Below, piece after piece: positions 35,416 to 43,813 of a stretch of 49,245 nt of DNA (position 1 is the stretch's first letter; every line of letters starts with the position of its first letter). Position numbers and translations under genes: made by a program. Below the pieces are notes generated by a model. That model worked only from the letters and a program-made list of their open reading frames with translations, was not told the DNA's origin and did no database searches. Origin of the DNA: an uncultured Planctomycetaceae bacterium (GTDB lineage: Bacteria; Planctomycetota; Planctomycetia; Planctomycetales; Planctomycetaceae); contig CAIOKE010000022.1 in the NCBI GenBank assembly GCA_903858815.1, positions 1 to 49,245 of the forward strand, in the 5' to 3' direction.

Positions 35416-35523
35416 TTTGAGGGGGCTCGGGCTGTTGCCTTTCTGCAGCATGTCGTCAGAACCGGCGCGTACCGGGATGCCTTTATTCATTTCCTTCGAT
35501 TTTCGCTTGATCACAGGAATTAT

Positions 35524-35543
35524 ATCACTACGTGTGTAGTGAT
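35524..35543. promoter_or_regulatory. Inverted repeat over the rpn start codon
   Basis: ATCACTAC-GTGT-GTAGTGAT has perfect 8-bp arms. The ATG of the Rpn nuclease gene (35542-35544) begins within the right arm. In RNA the hairpin would hide the start codon; in DNA it could be an operator. No ribosome-binding site is visible outside the arms. Confidence 0.6.
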
Positions 35544-36573
35544 GGCACAGAAAGACTCCCTTAATTCGCACGATCGTTTTGCAGCCGGTTTGTTGCAGAT
35601 GCCGCAGCATATGCGGCGTCTGTTGCAGTTACTGCTGCCTGCCGAGTTGTTGCGGGGCATGCAGCTGAATCGAATGCAGCAGTGCAGCGAGCTGTTGCTG
35701 GACGATAAGTTACGAAAGCGTCAGGCGGATGCTCTGTATCGGATTCCGATGCTGGGTGGCGACCAGATCTGGCTGTATGTGATTTTCGAGCACAAGAGCT
35801 GGCAGGATCCACTGACGGCCCTGCAGTTGCTGACTTATATGACGTCTTTGATGCACCAGTTGTTGCGTCGCAGGCAGCGGCTGACGGCAGTGATTCCGAT
35901 TGTGATCTATCACGGTCGTGAGCCGTGGAAAACCGCTTTAACGTTGCGGCAGTTGGTGCGAGTGCCAGAGGTTTTGAGGGGATTTCTTCCGGATCATCAG
36001 GTTCTGTTGCTGGATCTGCCGCGAGCGGATGACCGAATTTTCACAGGTCCGGTGGACTATGTGGCGCGTCTGAGAACACTGATTGCCGGACAGTTGAGGT
36101 CGCAGCTGCCAGAGCAACTGCTGCAGATTCTGAGTCTGATTGCCGCGGACAGCGCAGAAAAATCCTCGCATAAGTCGCTGATTCAGGATATCCTGCGGTA
36201 TATCTCTGAGGTCGCTCGTCCGGAGCAGGCGGGGCAACTACTGGCGGTTGCACTGGCCGGGTTACAACTGGATTCGGAGGATGGTATGAAGAGTGCATTG
36301 GATGTGTGGAAGGAAAAGTGGCGTCTGGAGGCGATTCAGGAGGGCCTTGAGGCAGGCCGTCAGAAAGGTTGGCAAGAGGGGCGGCAGAAGGGTTTGCAGG
36401 AGGGACTTCAGGAGGGACTTCAGGAGGGTGAAAAGGCTGGTCTGGTTCTTCAGATTCGGTCGGTGCAGCGCGCGTTACGTCTGCCGTTGCAGACTGAAAG
36501 CGATTTGCGTGCTCTGCCATTGCAGGACCTGCGTCAGCTGGCGTGGTCGCTGTACGACCGCTTGCCCGAATAG
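35542..36573 (+). CDS. Rpn family recombination-promoting nuclease (PD-(D/E)XK)
   Basis: The product is 343 aa from the ATG at 35542; a GTG three bases earlier is also open. The nuclease core has Asp63 (QADALYRIPM) and Glu83-x-Lys85 (YVIFEHKSWQD), then VIPIVIYHGREPW, matching the Rpn/transposase_31 group of Mg-dependent DNA endonucleases. The C-terminal tail is a run of EG-containing repeats (GLQEGLQEGLQEG) encoded by 12-bp tandem repeats, as seen in other Rpn proteins where repeat number varies. RpnA-type proteins promote RecA-independent recombination in E. coli, and toxin-like or phage-defence roles have been proposed. The start codon sits in a perfect inverted repeat, so expression may be tightly controlled. 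Confidence 0.85.
   Translation: MAQKDSLNSHDRFAAGLLQMPQHMRRLLQLLLPAELLRGMQLNRMQQCSELLLDDKLRKRQADALYRIPMLGGDQIWLYVIFEHKSWQDPLTALQLLTYMTSLMHQLLRRRQRLTAVIPIVIYHGREPWKTALTLRQLVRVPEVLRGFLPDHQVLLLDLPRADDRIFTGPVDYVARLRTLIAGQLRSQLPEQLLQILSLIAADSAEKSSHKSLIQDILRYISEVARPEQAGQLLAVALAGLQLDSEDGMKSALDVWKEKWRLEAIQEGLEAGRQKGWQEGRQKGLQEGLQEGLQEGEKAGLVLQIRSVQRALRLPLQTESDLRALPLQDLRQLAWSLYDRLPE
36397..36428 (+). repeat. 12-bp tandem repeat inside rpn
   Basis: CAGGAGGGACTT occurs twice exactly (36397-36408, 36409-36420), followed by a third partial copy to 36428. In frame it encodes QEGL repeats, so copy-number change would lengthen or shorten the tail by four residues without a frameshift. Confidence 0.9.
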
Positions 36574-37149
36574 TTGCTGCATGGACTGGCACAAAATCAG
36601 GATCAGCGCGAAATCCTGGGCGCAGCTGCAGGTTGCAGTTTGATGGGGTTAGCGAAAACGCGCTGGATACTGCTTCCGTGCCCGGGAGAACACAACCGTT
36701 CAGGCGTAAACGACAACACTTGTCGGCTTACACTGGCGGCTCGCGAGGGGGGGGGGCTTGAACGGCGGTGGACGGCAGGGGCTGAAGCCCCTGCTACGAC
36801 CACCGAGCAGGAATGAGGCGAGGTACACAAGTCGTAGTCTGGGCTTTAGCCCGGGCACGAACTTCTTGTTACCCTTGAAATGCCCAGTGATTTTTGCGGT
36901 GCGGGGCCGAGCAGGAATGCTCGGGCTACGGTTGTCGGCGAATAACGAACGCAGAACACTGACAAGCGACTTCGGCTCGGCGGGAGCCTCGCCGTCCCAA
37001 CGGGAATTCTGCGTGCACTGATCACTGACAACTGACAACTGACGACTGCCAACTGCCAACTGACAGCTGAGTCATGGTGTCATTCTGTAGTGAAGAATCA
37101 CCAAAACTCAGGCGGCACGGCATCACCGTGCGGCATCTTACGTCGCGCC
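36574..37149. repeat. Repeat-mosaic spacer
   Basis: There is no gene here. Elements in order are a 10-G run (36747-36756), a perfect inverted repeat GCAGGGGCT-GA-AGCCCCTGC (36775-36794), and the 96 bp REPIN-like element (36834-36929). A diverged CGGGAGCCTCGCCGTCCC module (about 36979-36996) follows, then a string of ACTGACAACTG-type short repeats (about 37018-37070). It resembles the spacers at 1-540 and 6272-6644. Confidence 0.75.
36834..36929 (+). repeat. REPIN-like dispersed element, intact copy
   Basis: This 96 bp element has the same ends as the copy at 6498-6593 (GTAGTCTGGGCTTTAGCCCG at the left, GCAGGAATGCTCGGGCTAC at the right). The middle is diverged but colinear (TTGAAAT-CCCAGTG-TTTT in both). 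The equal length suggests it moves or is copied as a unit. Confidence 0.8.
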
Positions 37150-37183
37150 AAAAAAATGGGCCTGCCATCTCTGGCAGGCCCAT
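37150..37183 (-). terminator. Rho-independent terminator of the glutathione peroxidase gene
   Basis: ATGGGCCTGCCA (37156-37167) and TGGCAGGCCCAT (37172-37183) form a perfect 12-bp stem with a 4-base loop. On the minus strand the stem is followed by seven T (37150-37156 complement, the last base shared with the stem). It lies 25 bases past the stop codon. Confidence 0.93.
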
Positions 37184-37207
37184 CGCAAATCTCGTCTGGT
37201 CGAAGAC

Positions 37208-37753
37208 TCACTTCTTCAGTTCTGCTTCGATGGCTGCGATCACTTCCGCTGCATCAGGCTTTGTCCGAGGTGCGAAGCGAGCAGCGACCTTGCCGTCCTT
37301 ACCCACAACGAACTTCTCGAAATTCCAGCTGATGTCATCCTTCTTATCGGAATGGCTTTTCAGGAAGCTGTACAGTTCGTGCTGCTTGCCACCGTTCACA
37401 TCAACCTTGCTCATCATAGGAAATGAGACATTGTATTTGGTGCTGCAGAAGGTCTGAATTTCCTTCTCACTGCCCGGCTCCTGTCCGCCGAACTGATTGC
37501 AGGGCACTCCGATCACAACCACGCCCTTGTCCGCGTACTTCTCGTGCAGTGCCTGCAACTGAGTGTACTGGTTGGTCAGTCCGCACTGGCTGGCGACGTT
37601 GACAATCAGCAGGACTTTGCCCTTGTACTGAGCCAGTTTCACGTCCTTGCCTTCGATCGACTTCATGCCGATGTCGTGAACGGTATCTGCTGCCATGGAA
37701 ACTGCTCCGAAAAGAACGGCTGACGCCAGAGCCAGAGTGTGAATCATCCGCAT
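37208..37753 (-). CDS. Secreted glutathione peroxidase family protein
   Basis: The product is 181 aa from the ATG at 37753, preceded by GGAG with nine bases between; longer starts are not credible. A signal peptide (MRMIHTLALASAVLFGAVSM-AA) directs it out of the cytoplasm. The peroxidatic residue is Cys57 in NVASQCGLTNQY, not selenocysteine. The tetrad partners are Gln91 (FGGQEPG) and Trp143-Asn144 (ISWNFEKF). A further Cys103 (TFCSTKYNVSFPMM) matches the resolving cysteine of thioredoxin-dependent members. It should reduce hydrogen peroxide or lipid peroxides in the periplasm. It is a single gene with its own terminator and diverges from the kinase gene. Confidence 0.92.
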   Translation of the reverse strand: MRMIHTLALASAVLFGAVSMAADTVHDIGMKSIEGKDVKLAQYKGKVLLIVNVASQCGLTNQYTQLQALHEKYADKGVVVIGVPCNQFGGQEPGSEKEIQTFCSTKYNVSFPMMSKVDVNGGKQHELYSFLKSHSDKKDDISWNFEKFVVGKDGKVAARFAPRTKPDAAEVIAAIEAELKK

Positions 37754-38049
37754 ACAAGTGTGCTCCTGTCTTAAGTGGTTCGGGACGGACGGGCAGCGGG
37801 ACATTCCGCAGGGCCTCTGAGTACCACGTCCTGAATTGCCTGTGCTGCTATTCTTGTGCTCGCTGCAGGAAAGGCAAGCGCACGGGGGCCTGCAGCGGCA
37901 CGCGGGCAAAGGGATTGTGGCAGGCTCACCTGCAAGGACCTGGGGGGCACACGAGGCGCTGCCGTTTATCTGATCCGGCGAATTCGTCGCCAAATTCACC
38001 GTTTTTTGAGGAAAAACCCCGAACAGGTCCCGTCAGTGACGAGAACTTG

Positions 38050-38078
38050 TTGACTTTTCGAAAAGCCGGGGCGTTAAT
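38050..38078 (+). promoter_or_regulatory. Candidate sigma-70 promoter of the kinase gene
   Basis: TTGACT (38050-38055) and GTTAAT (38073-38078) are 17 bases apart, about 50 bases before the kinase ATG. The rest of the 373-base divergent spacer (37754-38126) holds nothing else I can name. Confidence 0.4.
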
Positions 38079-38126
38079 TCCCACTGGTGGAATCTGAGTT
38101 TGTGTGCCTGAATCTGCGAGCGAATC

Positions 38127-39248
38127 ATGTTTGAAAAATTCTTCGCCAAAAAGCCGGCTCATGAACAAACGGATATTACTCGCCGCTTCAACCTGATCGG
38201 CCGAGTCGGTCAGGGCAGCATGTCAAAAGTCTGGAAGGCTGTCGATCTGCAGTCCGGGCGGACTGTCGCGCTGAAAGTGCTGGACAAAGAGAAGACGCAA
38301 AAGCTGGAGGAACGTTTCAAGGGGTTGAAGAAGCCCACTGAGGCCGACGTGGCAATGTCGTTGAGCCATCCGAACATTGTGAAGACGTGGGAATTCGGCT
38401 GGACGACGGAAGACGAGATGTTTCTGGTGATGGAGTTTGTTGAGGGCGTCGGACTGGCCCTGCTGGTGGACCTGCAGAACGACGAAATGAAGCGTTACCG
38501 TCTGCGTTACATGATTCAGATCGGTGAAGCGATTCAGCATTTTCACCAGCAGAACTGGATTCATCGAGACATCTGTCCGCGGAATGTGATGATCGGTGAC
38601 GACAAGTCAGCTCGACTGATCGATTTTGGACTTGCCGTTCCGAACACTCCGGAGTTTCGTCGACCGGGCAATCGAACGGGGACGGCCAGTTACATGGCCC
38701 CGGAACTGATCAAGCGACAGCCAACTGATCAGCGGATCGATATTTTCTCGTATGCTGTCACGTGTTTTGAAATGTATTCAAAGCGGTTCCCGTGGGATGC
38801 TGCTCTGACCATCGATGCTGTGCTGCAGCACATCAACAAGCCACCACTGGAGATCACAACGATTGTGCCGGGGATCGATAGTCAGATCGCTGCCGCCATC
38901 ATGAAGGGGCTTAAAGCCAATCCCGATGAACGCTGGCAGAAGATCGGGGACATGGTGGCAGAAATCCGCGAGGCCGAGATGCGACTTGTGAAGCTGGCTC
39001 GGGAAGCCGCAGCAGCGAAGGCGAAAGCAACTGGTTCTGCGGGTCCCACAACCGCTGCTCGCACTCAGGCGACAGCACCTCAGACTGTCGCTGCTGCTGA
39101 TCGTTCGCAACAGCCGGAAAAATCGGAGGCAGCCGGAAAGCCTGCAGCTCAGGGGGACGCGACGAAGCAGACCGTCAAAAAACCGGCCCGGAACAAAAAA
39201 CGGTCAGGCGATGATGACATCGATCTGACCGCATTATTTGCAGAATGA
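38127..39248 (+). CDS. Soluble Hanks-type serine/threonine protein kinase
   Basis: The product is 373 aa. The kinase domain (about 20-285) is complete: glycine loop GRVGQGSMSKVWKA, Lys50 in VALKVLD, HRD in IHRDICPRNVMIG (Asp148, Asn153), DFG in LIDFGLAVP (Asp166), APE in YMAPELI and DIFSYAVTCFEMYSKRFPW. The catalytic loop has HRDICPRN instead of the usual HRDLKPxN, as in some divergent bacterial kinases. A helical stretch (EIREAEMRLVKLAREAAAAK) and a low-complexity Ala/Gln/Lys tail follow, ending DDIDLTALFAE. There is no membrane segment or sensor domain, so it should be cytosolic. Its targets are unknown. Confidence 0.9.
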   Translation: MFEKFFAKKPAHEQTDITRRFNLIGRVGQGSMSKVWKAVDLQSGRTVALKVLDKEKTQKLEERFKGLKKPTEADVAMSLSHPNIVKTWEFGWTTEDEMFLVMEFVEGVGLALLVDLQNDEMKRYRLRYMIQIGEAIQHFHQQNWIHRDICPRNVMIGDDKSARLIDFGLAVPNTPEFRRPGNRTGTASYMAPELIKRQPTDQRIDIFSYAVTCFEMYSKRFPWDAALTIDAVLQHINKPPLEITTIVPGIDSQIAAAIMKGLKANPDERWQKIGDMVAEIREAEMRLVKLAREAAAAKAKATGSAGPTTAARTQATAPQTVAAADRSQQPEKSEAAGKPAAQGDATKQTVKKPARNKKRSGDDDIDLTALFAE

Positions 39249-39272
39249 TGTGTGTCGCGGGCGAGGAAGCAG

Positions 39273-39986
39273 TTACTCCATTGTGTCGCCGAAGCTGAGA
39301 AACACAATGCGGCCGGGGATCAGGCGGACGAAGCGGGTGGCAACGGCATCCATATCCAGTGGATGCTCCTTCGCTTCGACTCGGACAATGTGGGATACTC
39401 CCGGATCAAGCGGTCGGTTGGATTCGAATAACCAGACACCGCTTTTCAGACGAATTCCGCTCATTCCGCGGATCGCAATGGTTTCCTCGCTGTCTCCCGT
39501 GCGGATGGCCAGCATGCCCAGACGCGGATGTTTTTCTTCCGGTACCGGATGAGAAACTCGGAGGTAGGTGAAGCCCAGCGTTCCTCTGAGTTGCACGGCA
39601 ACCGGCTGATCGACGGGACCGGCGACGGGACCGGGAATCATAGGCCCGTATTGCATGGCGGGATCGGGCACTGGCTGCAACGCAGGCCGTGGCATGGGTT
39701 GAGGGACGAATGGCTGAACGCCGGGTGCTGTGGGCTGTGGTATCGGGGGTTGTGGCGCGGGTGGCTGTGGTATCGGTGGCTGTGGTATCGGTGGCTGTGG
39801 TATCGGTGGCTGTGGCAAGGCGGCTGGATTGCCAGCAGCCGGTGGAATTGCGGTGGGCGCTTCGAGATCCACGGGGGGGGCCAGATCAACTTCCTCGTCA
39901 CCCGTGGCTGTCAGTGGCAGCAGGCACAACAAGGCACCGCAAAACAGTGCGTGTCGACAGGCAGCAATCGTCATGAATGACCCCAT
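39273..39986 (-). CDS. Secreted protein with a proline-rich repeat
   Basis: The product is 237 aa from the ATG at 39986; another ATG at 39974 is equally possible. The N-terminus looks like a signal peptide (HALFCGALLCLLPLTATGDE). Next comes a linker of QPPIP repeats, then a Pro/Gln/Val-rich stretch. A compact C-terminal domain follows (about 130-237: VAVQLRGTLGFTYLRVSHPV, ETIAIRGMSGIRLKSGVWLF, VATRFVRLIPGRIVFLSFGD). I do not recognise the domain. The rigid linker suggests the domain is held away from an envelope surface. The gene converges on the kinase gene. Confidence 0.7.
   Translation of the reverse strand: MGSFMTIAACRHALFCGALLCLLPLTATGDEEVDLAPPVDLEAPTAIPPAAGNPAALPQPPIPQPPIPQPPIPQPPAPQPPIPQPTAPGVQPFVPQPMPRPALQPVPDPAMQYGPMIPGPVAGPVDQPVAVQLRGTLGFTYLRVSHPVPEEKHPRLGMLAIRTGDSEETIAIRGMSGIRLKSGVWLFESNRPLDPGVSHIVRVEAKEHPLDMDAVATRFVRLIPGRIVFLSFGDTME
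39731..39815 (+). repeat. 15-bp tandem repeat coding the QPPIP linker
   Basis: The unit GGCTGTGGTATCGGT is repeated three times exactly, with degenerate copies on both sides. It reads QPPIP on the minus strand. Being a multiple of three, copy changes keep the frame. Confidence 0.88.
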
Positions 39987-40196
39987 GTGAAATGTCGGAG
40001 CGGCAGAAACGAGGATGCTTCGCGCGAAAGCATGCCCTGTGCAGAACATTGTGGGGCGAGAATTGCTGGTGCCTGCGGATTTTCTGCAGGGGACCCTGAC
40101 GGATAGTCCAGAGGTAACTGTCCCGAAGACCGTGCGGTCCTGTTCAGTGCGGGAACTGTCTGCGGAACCACATGGGAGACTGTGTGGAGGCGGTTA

Positions 40197-40844
40197 TCAG
40201 GGAGTGCGGCTGGGCAACAGGTCCGGCAGATCGGCGACAAGGTAGACTGTCAGGGACCGTGCTCCGTGGGCCCCGATGACCAGCGACTGTTCGATGTCAG
40301 CAGTTTTGCTGGGGCCCGAGAGAAATCCTGCGTAACGGTGCTGACCGACGGTGATTCGACTGTAGGCCTGATGCATGTTGTGGACGATGCTGGCGGCCGG
40401 CACGACCAGCGCCATGTGCTGTGGAATAAAGTACAGTACGCGGTGCAGCAGTGTCTCGTCAGTGACCCAGACGGCGGCGTTTTCGGCGACTGCGAGGTGT
40501 CCGCGAAGAACGGCAAATTCAACATTTTCCAGTTGATGTGGATCATTGGCTGCAGCGGTCGCTGGTGAGGTTTCACCCAGTTCGGGTACAGCGGAGTAGC
40601 GGACCTGTGCCGTATTCCAGAGCGGCATGGACTGAAGGTGCTGCTGTGCTTCAGCAAGGTTTTGACAGGCGACCATCTGACCGCCGACCGTGGCGAGGAC
40701 TTCAGCGAAGCGGGCGACGGGATCGGGAAACGTCTGCCAGGGACCGTTGCCGAGGACTTCCGGCAGTGGAGCCGACTGTGGCAGGGCTTTGCGGATGCGA
40801 TTCAGGATGAATTCGCGGGAATTGCGGCTTGCGGGAATCGACAT
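40197..40844 (-). CDS. LUD domain protein, LutC-like
   Basis: The product is 215 aa from the ATG at 40844. It resembles LutC/YkgG: an N-terminal REFILNRIRKALPQ helix, then ENVEFAVLRGHLAVAENAAV, LVVPAASIVHNMHQAY, YAGFLSGPSKTADIEQSLVI and GAHGARSLTVYLVAD at the end. In Bacillus, LutABC oxidises L-lactate, with LutA and LutB carrying the Fe-S clusters. Neither is in this window. The gene follows the CoA-transferase on the same strand (136-base gap), so it may work in short-chain acid use. The lone LUD protein may have a different partner. Confidence 0.83.
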   Translation of the reverse strand: MSIPASRNSREFILNRIRKALPQSAPLPEVLGNGPWQTFPDPVARFAEVLATVGGQMVACQNLAEAQQHLQSMPLWNTAQVRYSAVPELGETSPATAAANDPHQLENVEFAVLRGHLAVAENAAVWVTDETLLHRVLYFIPQHMALVVPAASIVHNMHQAYSRITVGQHRYAGFLSGPSKTADIEQSLVIGAHGARSLTVYLVADLPDLLPSRTP

Positions 40845-40980
40845 GAGACGTTTCTGACGACAGGTACGGGAGCAAGGGAGCGGTGGCGGGGGCCGTTGGG
40901 CTGGCTGCCTTCCGGGCACCTTTCTCACTTCAACAATCAGTCCCGGAAAACTCAAGTGAAATCCGGGTCAATCCTGGTCC

Positions 40981-42510
40981 TCAGAGTGGCATCGGGCGGA
41001 CGGAATTGATGATGGGGTGGAAGTCCATGTGCTGCAGCAGGTCGCGGTCAAGTTCCATGCCGGGGGCGATTTCGACCAGTTCAAGGCCTGCGGCATGGAG
41101 CCGAAAGACGGCGCGTTCGGTGATGTACAGCACATCCTGGGCCTGTTGGCGTGCCTGCAGGCCTGAGAAGGAAATCTGTTCCACATGCTGGACGAATTTG
41201 CGGATTGCGCCTTCCTGCATGATTCGCAACTGACCGTTTTCCATGGTGAGTTGCAGGCCACCGGCGGTGAATGTTCCGCAGAAGACCAGTCGGCGGGCTG
41301 ACTGGGAGATATTGACGAAGCCTCCGACGCCCGCGAATCGCTGTTTGAACCGTGAGACGTTGACATTTCCGGCGGCGTCGACTTCGGCAGCGCCGAGGGC
41401 GGCGAAGTCGAGACCTCCGCCATCATAAAAATCGAATTGTGACGCCGAATCGATGATGGCTTCGGGGAATCGTGAGGCGCCGAAGCTGAGTCCGGTGGCC
41501 GGCAGGCCTCCGAGGGGACCGCTTTCGAGTGTGAGAGTGACCTGCTGCAGCAGGCCCTGTTCGGCGGCCACTGCAGCTATGCCCTCGGGCAACCCGATGC
41601 CGAGGTTGCAGATGCTGCCCGGCTGCAGTTCGCGGCAGGCTCGGACGGCGATGATGCGACGAACCATTTCAGTGGCATCATCGGGGTTGGGCAGTGTGGG
41701 GTGTTGCTGAGGAGCGGGGCTGAAGTAGTCGGGGTTGAGTTGTTCGGCGAATGTCTGCCAGTGGAGTTCTGGATCGGCGACGACGATGTGATTGACCAGT
41801 TTCCCGGGAACTCGAACCTGTTGCGGAGGTGCCGGCTGCTGGAGCAGTGACTGGACCTGGGCAATCACGATGCCGCCGGAGTTGTGAGCGGCCTGAGCGA
41901 GTGCGAGTACGTCGCCGATGACAGCTTCCTCGTCCAGCAGCAGATTGCCATGGCAATCCGCAGAAGTGGCTCGGAGCAGGGCCACGTGGATTGGAAAGGC
42001 GTGGTACAGCAGCCATGTCTGTCCGGCGAGGGTGACCCGTTCCACGAGCTGTTCAGTGGAGCGTGCGTTGAGTCGACCGCCATCGTGGAGTGGATCAATA
42101 AAGGTCCCGAGACCAATGCGGCTGATGCATCCCGGTCGGCCGGCAGCGATGTCGCGAAAGAGCTGGCAGATGACGCCCTGGGGCAGATTCCAGGCCTCAA
42201 TTTCATTGTTCAGTGCCAGTTCCCCGAGTCGGGGAGCCAGTCCCCAGTGTCCACCGATGACGCGTTTCAAGAGTCCCGGGTGTGCCAGACGATTCAGTCC
42301 GCGCTGGCGACCGTCACCCTGACCGGCGGCGTAGACAAGGGTCAGGTCTGTGGGCATGCCGGTGTGCAGGAAGCGTCGTTCCAGTTCCAGTGTCAGCTGT
42401 TCCGGGTGCCCGGCCCCGATGAATCCGCTGCAGGCCACGGTGGATCGAGGCGGAATCCCGGCGATGGCGGCTTCTGCCGAGCAGAGCTGTGCGGGAACGT
42501 GATCTGTCAT
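40981..42510 (-). CDS. Acyl-CoA:acetate/3-keto acid CoA-transferase (fused alpha-beta, YdiF-like)
   Basis: The product is 509 aa from the ATG at 42510, whose bases overlap the fabG-like stop (ATGA). Both halves of a class I CoA-transferase are fused in one chain. The N-half holds [20 protein letters not shown] and [15 protein letters not shown]. The C-half holds [20 protein letters not shown] and the catalytic glutamate Glu329 in [12 protein letters not shown], then [20 protein letters not shown]. These enzymes move CoA between acetate, acetoacetate or other short acids. Overlap with an SDR reductase suggests a role in 3-hydroxyacid or 3-ketoacid metabolism. Exact acids are not predictable. 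Confidence 0.88.
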   Translation of the reverse strand: MTDHVPAQLCSAEAAIAGIPPRSTVACSGFIGAGHPEQLTLELERRFLHTGMPTDLTLVYAAGQGDGRQRGLNRLAHPGLLKRVIGGHWGLAPRLGELALNNEIEAWNLPQGVICQLFRDIAAGRPGCISRIGLGTFIDPLHDGGRLNARSTEQLVERVTLAGQTWLLYHAFPIHVALLRATSADCHGNLLLDEEAVIGDVLALAQAAHNSGGIVIAQVQSLLQQPAPPQQVRVPGKLVNHIVVADPELHWQTFAEQLNPDYFSPAPQQHPTLPNPDDATEMVRRIIAVRACRELQPGSICNLGIGLPEGIAAVAAEQGLLQQVTLTLESGPLGGLPATGLSFGASRFPEAIIDSASQFDFYDGGGLDFAALGAAEVDAAGNVNVSRFKQRFAGVGGFVNISQSARRLVFCGTFTAGGLQLTMENGQLRIMQEGAIRKFVQHVEQISFSGLQARQQAQDVLYITERAVFRLHAAGLELVEIAPGMELDRDLLQHMDFHPIINSVRPMPL

Positions 42511-43259
42511 GCCCACCAGCCGCCGTTGACGTGCAGGGTTTGTCCGGTGATGTAGGAGGACAGCGGGCTGCAGAGAAACACGATGGCGGACGCGATTTCC
42601 GAGGGTTCGCCGAAGCGTTTGAGTGGAATCTGGTTCAGCATCTGTGCTCGAGCGGATTCCGGGATGGACTGTCCCATGTCTGTCAGCACGACACCGGGTG
42701 CAACAGCGTTGACGTTGATGCTGCGGGCGGCCAGTTCACGGCTGAGGACCTTTGTCAGGCCGATAATACCGGCTTTAGCGGAAGCGTAATTTGCCTGTCC
42801 GTAGAAACCGATGACTGCGGAGATGGAGGCGAGGTTGACGATGCGACCACCATCGCGGAGCACGGGGAGGGCAGACTGACAAACGCGGAAAACGGCTGAC
42901 AGATTTGTTTCGATGACAGCATCCCAGTCGTCATCAGACAGATTTCTGACTGTGCGATCGCGCAGAATACCAGCGTTATTGATGAGCAGATCGAGACCAC
43001 CGAAGCGGGTCTGAATCTGGGCCATCAGCCGCTGCAGATCAGAACGTGAACGGACATCGGCAGGGACGGCCAGTCCTTTGGAACCGAATGGTGCGACAGT
43101 CTCTTCGGCTTTGATCCGTCCGACACCAGCGGCATCATTCAGATAGTTGACGATGACAGTGGCCCCGCACTGCTGCAGCAGGCGTGCTGTGGCTTGTCCC
43201 AGTCCCTGTCCGCCTCCGGTGACAAGGGCAACGCGATCGCTCAGGTCAATCTGCAGCAT
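42507..43259 (-). CDS. FabG/PhaB-like short-chain dehydrogenase
   Basis: The product is 250 aa. Classical SDR features are in place: nucleotide-binding TGGGQGLG (14-21), NNAG (94-97), catalytic Ser145, Tyr158 and Lys162 (NLASIS and YASAKAG), and a C-terminal [17 protein letters not shown] typical of FabG-type 3-oxoacyl reductases. The likely reaction is NADPH-linked reduction of a 3-oxoacyl thioester. The stop overlaps the start of the CoA-transferase gene by four bases. The pair may handle acetoacetyl/3-hydroxybutyryl units outside fatty acid synthesis. Confidence 0.88.
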   Translation of the reverse strand: MLQIDLSDRVALVTGGGQGLGQATARLLQQCGATVIVNYLNDAAGVGRIKAEETVAPFGSKGLAVPADVRSRSDLQRLMAQIQTRFGGLDLLINNAGILRDRTVRNLSDDDWDAVIETNLSAVFRVCQSALPVLRDGGRIVNLASISAVIGFYGQANYASAKAGIIGLTKVLSRELAARSINVNAVAPGVVLTDMGQSIPESARAQMLNQIPLKRFGEPSEIASAIVFLCSPLSSYITGQTLHVNGGWWA

Positions 43260-43283
43260 GGTCGGGGCAGTCTTTGCGGGCCG

Positions 43284-43568
43284 TCAGAAGTTCAGGATAC
43301 GCCGAGTTTCCTGTTCGATGCTGAGCAGGTAGGCGCGAAGTTTGTCGTGGATTCCCGAGGCGAAGGCTTCAGCTTCGGTAAAAGCCGTCATGTGGTCGAG
43401 CATTTCCTGATCACTGACTGCGGAGACGTCGTGGACTTTGGCGGCATGGCGGAGTGCCGAGATTTTGGGCAGCAGGGATTGTTGCAGGTGCTCACTGAGA
43501 TCCCGGGCAAGGTGTTCCGCGCGATGAAAGCGTTCGACCAGTGGAACATTCTGCGGTTGGTCATCCAT
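43284..43568 (-). CDS. Short helical protein of unknown function
   Basis: The product is 94 aa from the ATG at 43568; a start at 43628 would add 20 residues. It is almost all helix by composition (FHRAEHLARDLSEHLQQSLL, DKLRAYLLSIEQETRRILNF), with many His, Glu and Leu. There is no signal, membrane segment or known motif. It ends 24 bases before the SDR start and is probably first in the SDR/CoA-transferase/LUD run. I do not recognise it. Confidence 0.6.
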   Translation of the reverse strand: MDDQPQNVPLVERFHRAEHLARDLSEHLQQSLLPKISALRHAAKVHDVSAVSDQEMLDHMTAFTEAEAFASGIHDKLRAYLLSIEQETRRILNF

Positions 43569-43813
43569 AGGAGACGTCCGGGCAGTGGGAAGGGCGGGGA
43601 GGGGGAGTCTGACGATTTTTTCTGACACACAGGATAACAGGAATGCCGGGGTGAGGGCACTGCGGATTTCGTGAACGGGGCGAAAAGTCGGGAAAATCGG
43701 GAGGTTCTGCTGCGGTGGAACGGTGACGGGGTTCTGGATTTCCTGTCGACCCAGTGCGATAATTGCGAGTGGGGTGGGTAACGGTGGGCGTGGCGAACAG
43801 CAGAGGAGTGCAG

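Noticed and set aside
37208-37753. Possible selenocysteine in the glutathione peroxidase
   Set aside because: The peroxidatic position is an ordinary cysteine codon (Cys57), with no in-frame TGA.
39736-39976. Plus-strand glycine-rich frame (GGCGIGGCGIGG)
   Set aside because: It is the antisense reading of the QPPIP-coding repeat in the secreted-protein gene, with no ribosome-binding site.
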